From Isoetes taiwanensis (lineage: Eukaryota; Streptophyta; Lycopodiopsida; Isoetales; Isoetaceae), in assembly GCA_021234155.1 (NCBI GenBank), contig JAJEKV010000034.1, positions 2,730,001-2,794,000 of the forward strand: 64,000 bases of DNA, given 5' to 3'. The translations under genes and the position numbers were made by a program. Of this stretch, positions 61,176 to 64,000 are shown piece by piece. Numbering within the stretch: position 1 is the first letter of the stretch; every line of letters starts with the position of its first letter. Below the pieces are notes generated by a model. It was not told where the DNA came from. It saw nothing but the letters and a program-made list of their open reading frames with translations, and searched no databases.

Positions 61176-62465
61176 TCTGCTACTTTTAGGTATTTTTGGT
61201 CAAAATAAAATGCTACACTAGGTTTCTAAGCAAATTCTAAGCATTCTAGCATGTTTTTGCACGAGAATATTTTCATATCAAAGAAGGGATTAATTTACAG
61301 AAAAAAATACTTTTAGGGCTAACGAGTAAAATGTACAAGGAAAACTTATCTATATATCTAGTCTAGTAATAAAGGAGTTTTGGGATAATCTGAGTTTTGG
61401 GATAATCTGTGCGCAAAATCTAGCGCGTTGAATTTTTTAACTTGTTTTATCGGTTCATTTGGCGGTTTTTTTTTTATGCGACGATTTTGGCTCTCTTCTT
61501 CTCGCAATTCGTGCATCTTCCCTTTCCAGTTCTTGAATGCCGGAATGGGGTTCTTGGATCTGAGCAGGAACGTTCTTGGGTTCTTGGGTCAGCACTATAT
61601 TCCTTTCGATCTGTATGTTTATTCATCTCAATCTAGAATTGCTTTACTTCTGGTATCAGATAGATTTGGTTATTGACTGAAAGTTCGTTCTTAAACATCC
61701 CCGAAATTCACTGTGTACTTTCTAGACAGCTTTGGCAAATAAGAACATCTGGAACACTAAAATATGCATCTAAGAAGAAGGAAAGAAATCGTTTTGAAAG
61801 GAAACTTGTTGGAAATATTTTTGGAGCATTGCTGCAAGCCACTACTAGCATTTCACTGTCAATTGAGAAGCAGCGGCATGATCGAAATTCCCACAACCAA
61901 GACTGGCTGTAGCTGTATTAGAGACTGGAGTCTAAGCGGGACACCTAATTCCAACTGCTGGCAAATGTAGCTTCCCTTTTGCTGAAAAGCATGAACAACA
62001 TGAGCAATTATGATCTTCCGAAAATGTTTGCAATGTGGTCACCAGCATCTTTGGACAACGGGTGAGTGTGATGCATAGTTCTTGATACCTAAGTGTTTCT
62101 TGCCTTCTCACTGTGATTTTTGTGGGGAAGTTCTTCTTGGGGGCAGGATCTAGCAAGGGGAAAACTTTTAGAAGGGACATCTGAAGATGTGAAAAAGCGC
62201 GTAATCCGTTATTTTTTTTTCTTGTAGCAGCTCTGATGCCGTACTACCTGGCCATCGCTCTGTTTTATTTGTTCATTTCTTGTGCCCTTTGAATGGCCGC
62301 GCTTATATTTTGAAGAGGCCAATGCTAGATCCGGATCGAAGATTTAGTTCACAATTTAGGGTTTTGTTTTTCGTTTCCTTTGTCGTGCATGTTAGATCTC
62401 TCCCTCCAAAGCAAGGGCAGCAACCACTACGTCAGCGATCAATCAGTGTTAACGCTGGAGCTTGG
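61176..62465 (+). other. Possible 5' part of the PPR locus, unproven
   Basis: Frames plus 61428-61676 and plus 61673-61912 follow one another. The second contains RFERKLVGNIFGALLQATTS. Hydrophobic, Ser/Phe-rich starts could be organelle-targeting, but no known domain is visible and splice joins cannot be set. Confidence 0.2.
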
Positions 62466-62535
62466 CAAGGGCGGTATTTTCCAGCATAGATCCGGTTTAT
62501 CAAGGGCGGCATTTTCCAGCACAGATCCAGTTTAT
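62466..62535. repeat. Tandem duplication, two 35-bp copies
   Basis: CAAGGGCGGYATTTTCCAGC and the next 15 bases occur twice head to tail with three or so differences, just upstream of the PPR reading. Confidence 0.95.
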
Positions 62536-62633
62536 CATTTGCTTCATCGAGCAATCCTTCTTCTTTAGCCCTTTTCTCTACTTTCGATTCATTCTAACCC
62601 TTCTGCTTCAGCAAGCCTACGCCTTCCAATACG

Positions 62634-64000
62634 GTGCATTTTGGTAAAGGAGATTTTTCATGCGTGGCACATTTTTGCGAGCAAATGGGCATGGCAAGCA
62701 TATCATGTTCTGATATTCTGAGGAAAGATGGAATTTCGTTTTTGTTGATGGAGTTTCGTCGTAGATTGTTGTCTCAGGGGAGGTTAGAAGAAATCCTTGA
62801 CCACCTTATAAGATTTCAAGTGAGTTCTTAATCTCTGCAAAATTTTCAGTGTTTGCATTAATAATTTATGCTTCAAACGACTAGCTGGCTGTGTTGTAAT
62901 ATATAATGAAGAAAGTGATACCACCAAGCCTTCTCATTGCAATGCATAGAAATGCAGAGAGTTGATTTGGTGCTCAATATGCTTATCAGAAAAAAACTTT
63001 TGTAAATGCAGCTATGCTACCCTCCAACTGACATGTTATAATATCATGATATAGGCAATCTGGAATTGAGCCAGATATGTTTAGCCACTGTACCTTGATT
63101 GATGCTTGTGGTCGGTCAGTGTGGCGAAGTCAAGAGAGCGGTATATATATTTGAGGTCATAATAGTACTCCAGCACATAGCAATACAGTTACTCACAATC
63201 CCTTCCAATTTTAATGCTTAGACTACTCTGCAGGAAATGGTACTGGACAGAGGAAAAATGTATATGTCTATGACAGTGCCATGAATGTGCATGCAAAAGC
63301 TTCACCCAACAGCTAAAGCACGTAGATAGCATTGTAAGCAATACATTGTGGAAGTGGCGCCTTCATGATTGTGCTGTAGGTAAAAATATTTTGCTTCACA
63401 TTCCCAAAAGCTTTTGCAACCTCCATGCCTTTGAATAATGTAGAGAAAGTTTTATGTTCTTTCTCAGGTAACAAGGTAACAGCACTTCAATAAAATGCTG
63501 TAAGTCGTTCAATCTGCTGAAATTTCTGCAAGCTGATCCTAGCCTTAGAAGTAGTTTGATAGCACATTCATTACATCAATAAGCATGTATATGCGAATTT
63601 TAAACAGCTATATCATATAATTGAATCCCTGAAAAATGTATCTACATTAATATTCTTCATAAACAGATCTGAGGTGGTCGAGATTGACAGGTAGCACTCC
63701 CCATATCCCCAATGAGACCAAGCTCAGAACTTGAAGATTTGGAAACTTGAGCAAACTGTTTGCAAGGGCTGAAGGAATCCGAAAGCATTATATGCTGCTT
63801 GGGAAGCGCTTCTATCAGGTTAGCGGATAATGGAATTAGAAGAGAAGCAATGAAGTGCTTGAGCAGATGGTATTACAAAATGTTTCTCTAGATGTTTCTA
63901 CCCTTACCTCTGTGTTTAAAGCTTCTGGAAAAATAGGAGCAACAGATTAAGGCAGAGACATAGGAATGCCAATTGAAAAACATGGATTTATAACAGATCT
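62634..64000 (+). pseudogene. PLS-type pentatricopeptide repeat gene, frameshifted, cut by window edge
   Basis: The frame from 62634 ends RRLLSQGRLEEILDHLIRFQ, a PPR-like helix pair, at a GTGAGT donor (62826). Next comes SGIEPDMFSHCTLIDACGR (63059-63115), a one-base shift, then EVKRAVYIFE to 63155. A 78-bp GT-AG interval (63156-63233) joins in phase to EMVLDRGK, and after another shift YVYDSAMNVHAKA (about 63265-63303) and DSIVSNTL follow. From about 63813, DNGIRREAMKC and, shifted, LEQMVLQNVSLDVSTLTSVF, SGKIGATD, a stop, then GRDI and IEKHGFITD match P, L and S motif wording. Such proteins bind organellar RNA. Repeated one-base shifts mean either a pseudogene or sequence errors. The C-terminus, where an E or DYW domain would be, lies outside. 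Confidence 0.75.

Overview
The window looks like repeat-dominated nuclear DNA of a land plant. The evidence is the set of element types: a chromodomain Ty3/gypsy (chromovirus) element, a Ty1/copia remnant, a PIF/Harbinger transposase, tRNA-derived SINE-like units, and a PLS-type pentatricopeptide (PPR) reading that runs off the right edge. No bacterial operon structure, rRNA, CRISPR array or intact long protein gene is visible. The longest open frame is 196 codons and resembles nothing I know. A large-genome non-seed plant (fern or lycophyte) would fit, but that is inference.

Layout. 0-1.1 kb: copia RNase H tail, then a polypurine tract and A/T-rich LTR-like DNA. 3.3-7.6 kb: a GC-rich block with no recognisable gene, bracketed by palindromes containing TATTCACA. 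11.87-12.09 kb and 17.2-17.35 kb: tRNA-derived SINE-like units on the minus strand; the first ends in 21 TATC units. 12.8-13.1 kb: a ~45-bp minisatellite, with related modules at 14.7 and 20.6 kb. 16.5-18.2 kb: a second GC-rich block. 30.3-32.5 kb: a decayed PIF/Harbinger transposase on the minus strand. 35.9-39.1 kb: two ~0.5-kb direct repeats 2.6 kb apart, with another tandem duplication between them.

49.4-59.5 kb is the most structured part. On the minus strand lie gag-like, protease/linker, RT, integrase and chromodomain remnants of a chromovirus, followed by a polypurine tract and a 1,784-bp LTR. A primer-binding site and a second gag start sit directly on the far side of that LTR, so one LTR separates two internal regions. 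Left of this gag is a broken histone H3-like sequence on the plus strand, and further left a diverged copy of the same LTR in the opposite orientation. 60.5-61.2 kb holds a 45/81-bp tandem repeat. 62.6-64.0 kb holds the broken PPR reading.

Every recognised coding remnant is interrupted by frameshifts and stops. This fits old pseudogenes, but the duplicated non-coding segments also differ largely by short indels, so an unpolished long-read assembly is a real alternative. The mobile-element remnants do not work together as a pathway: they record repeated insertion, recombination and decay.
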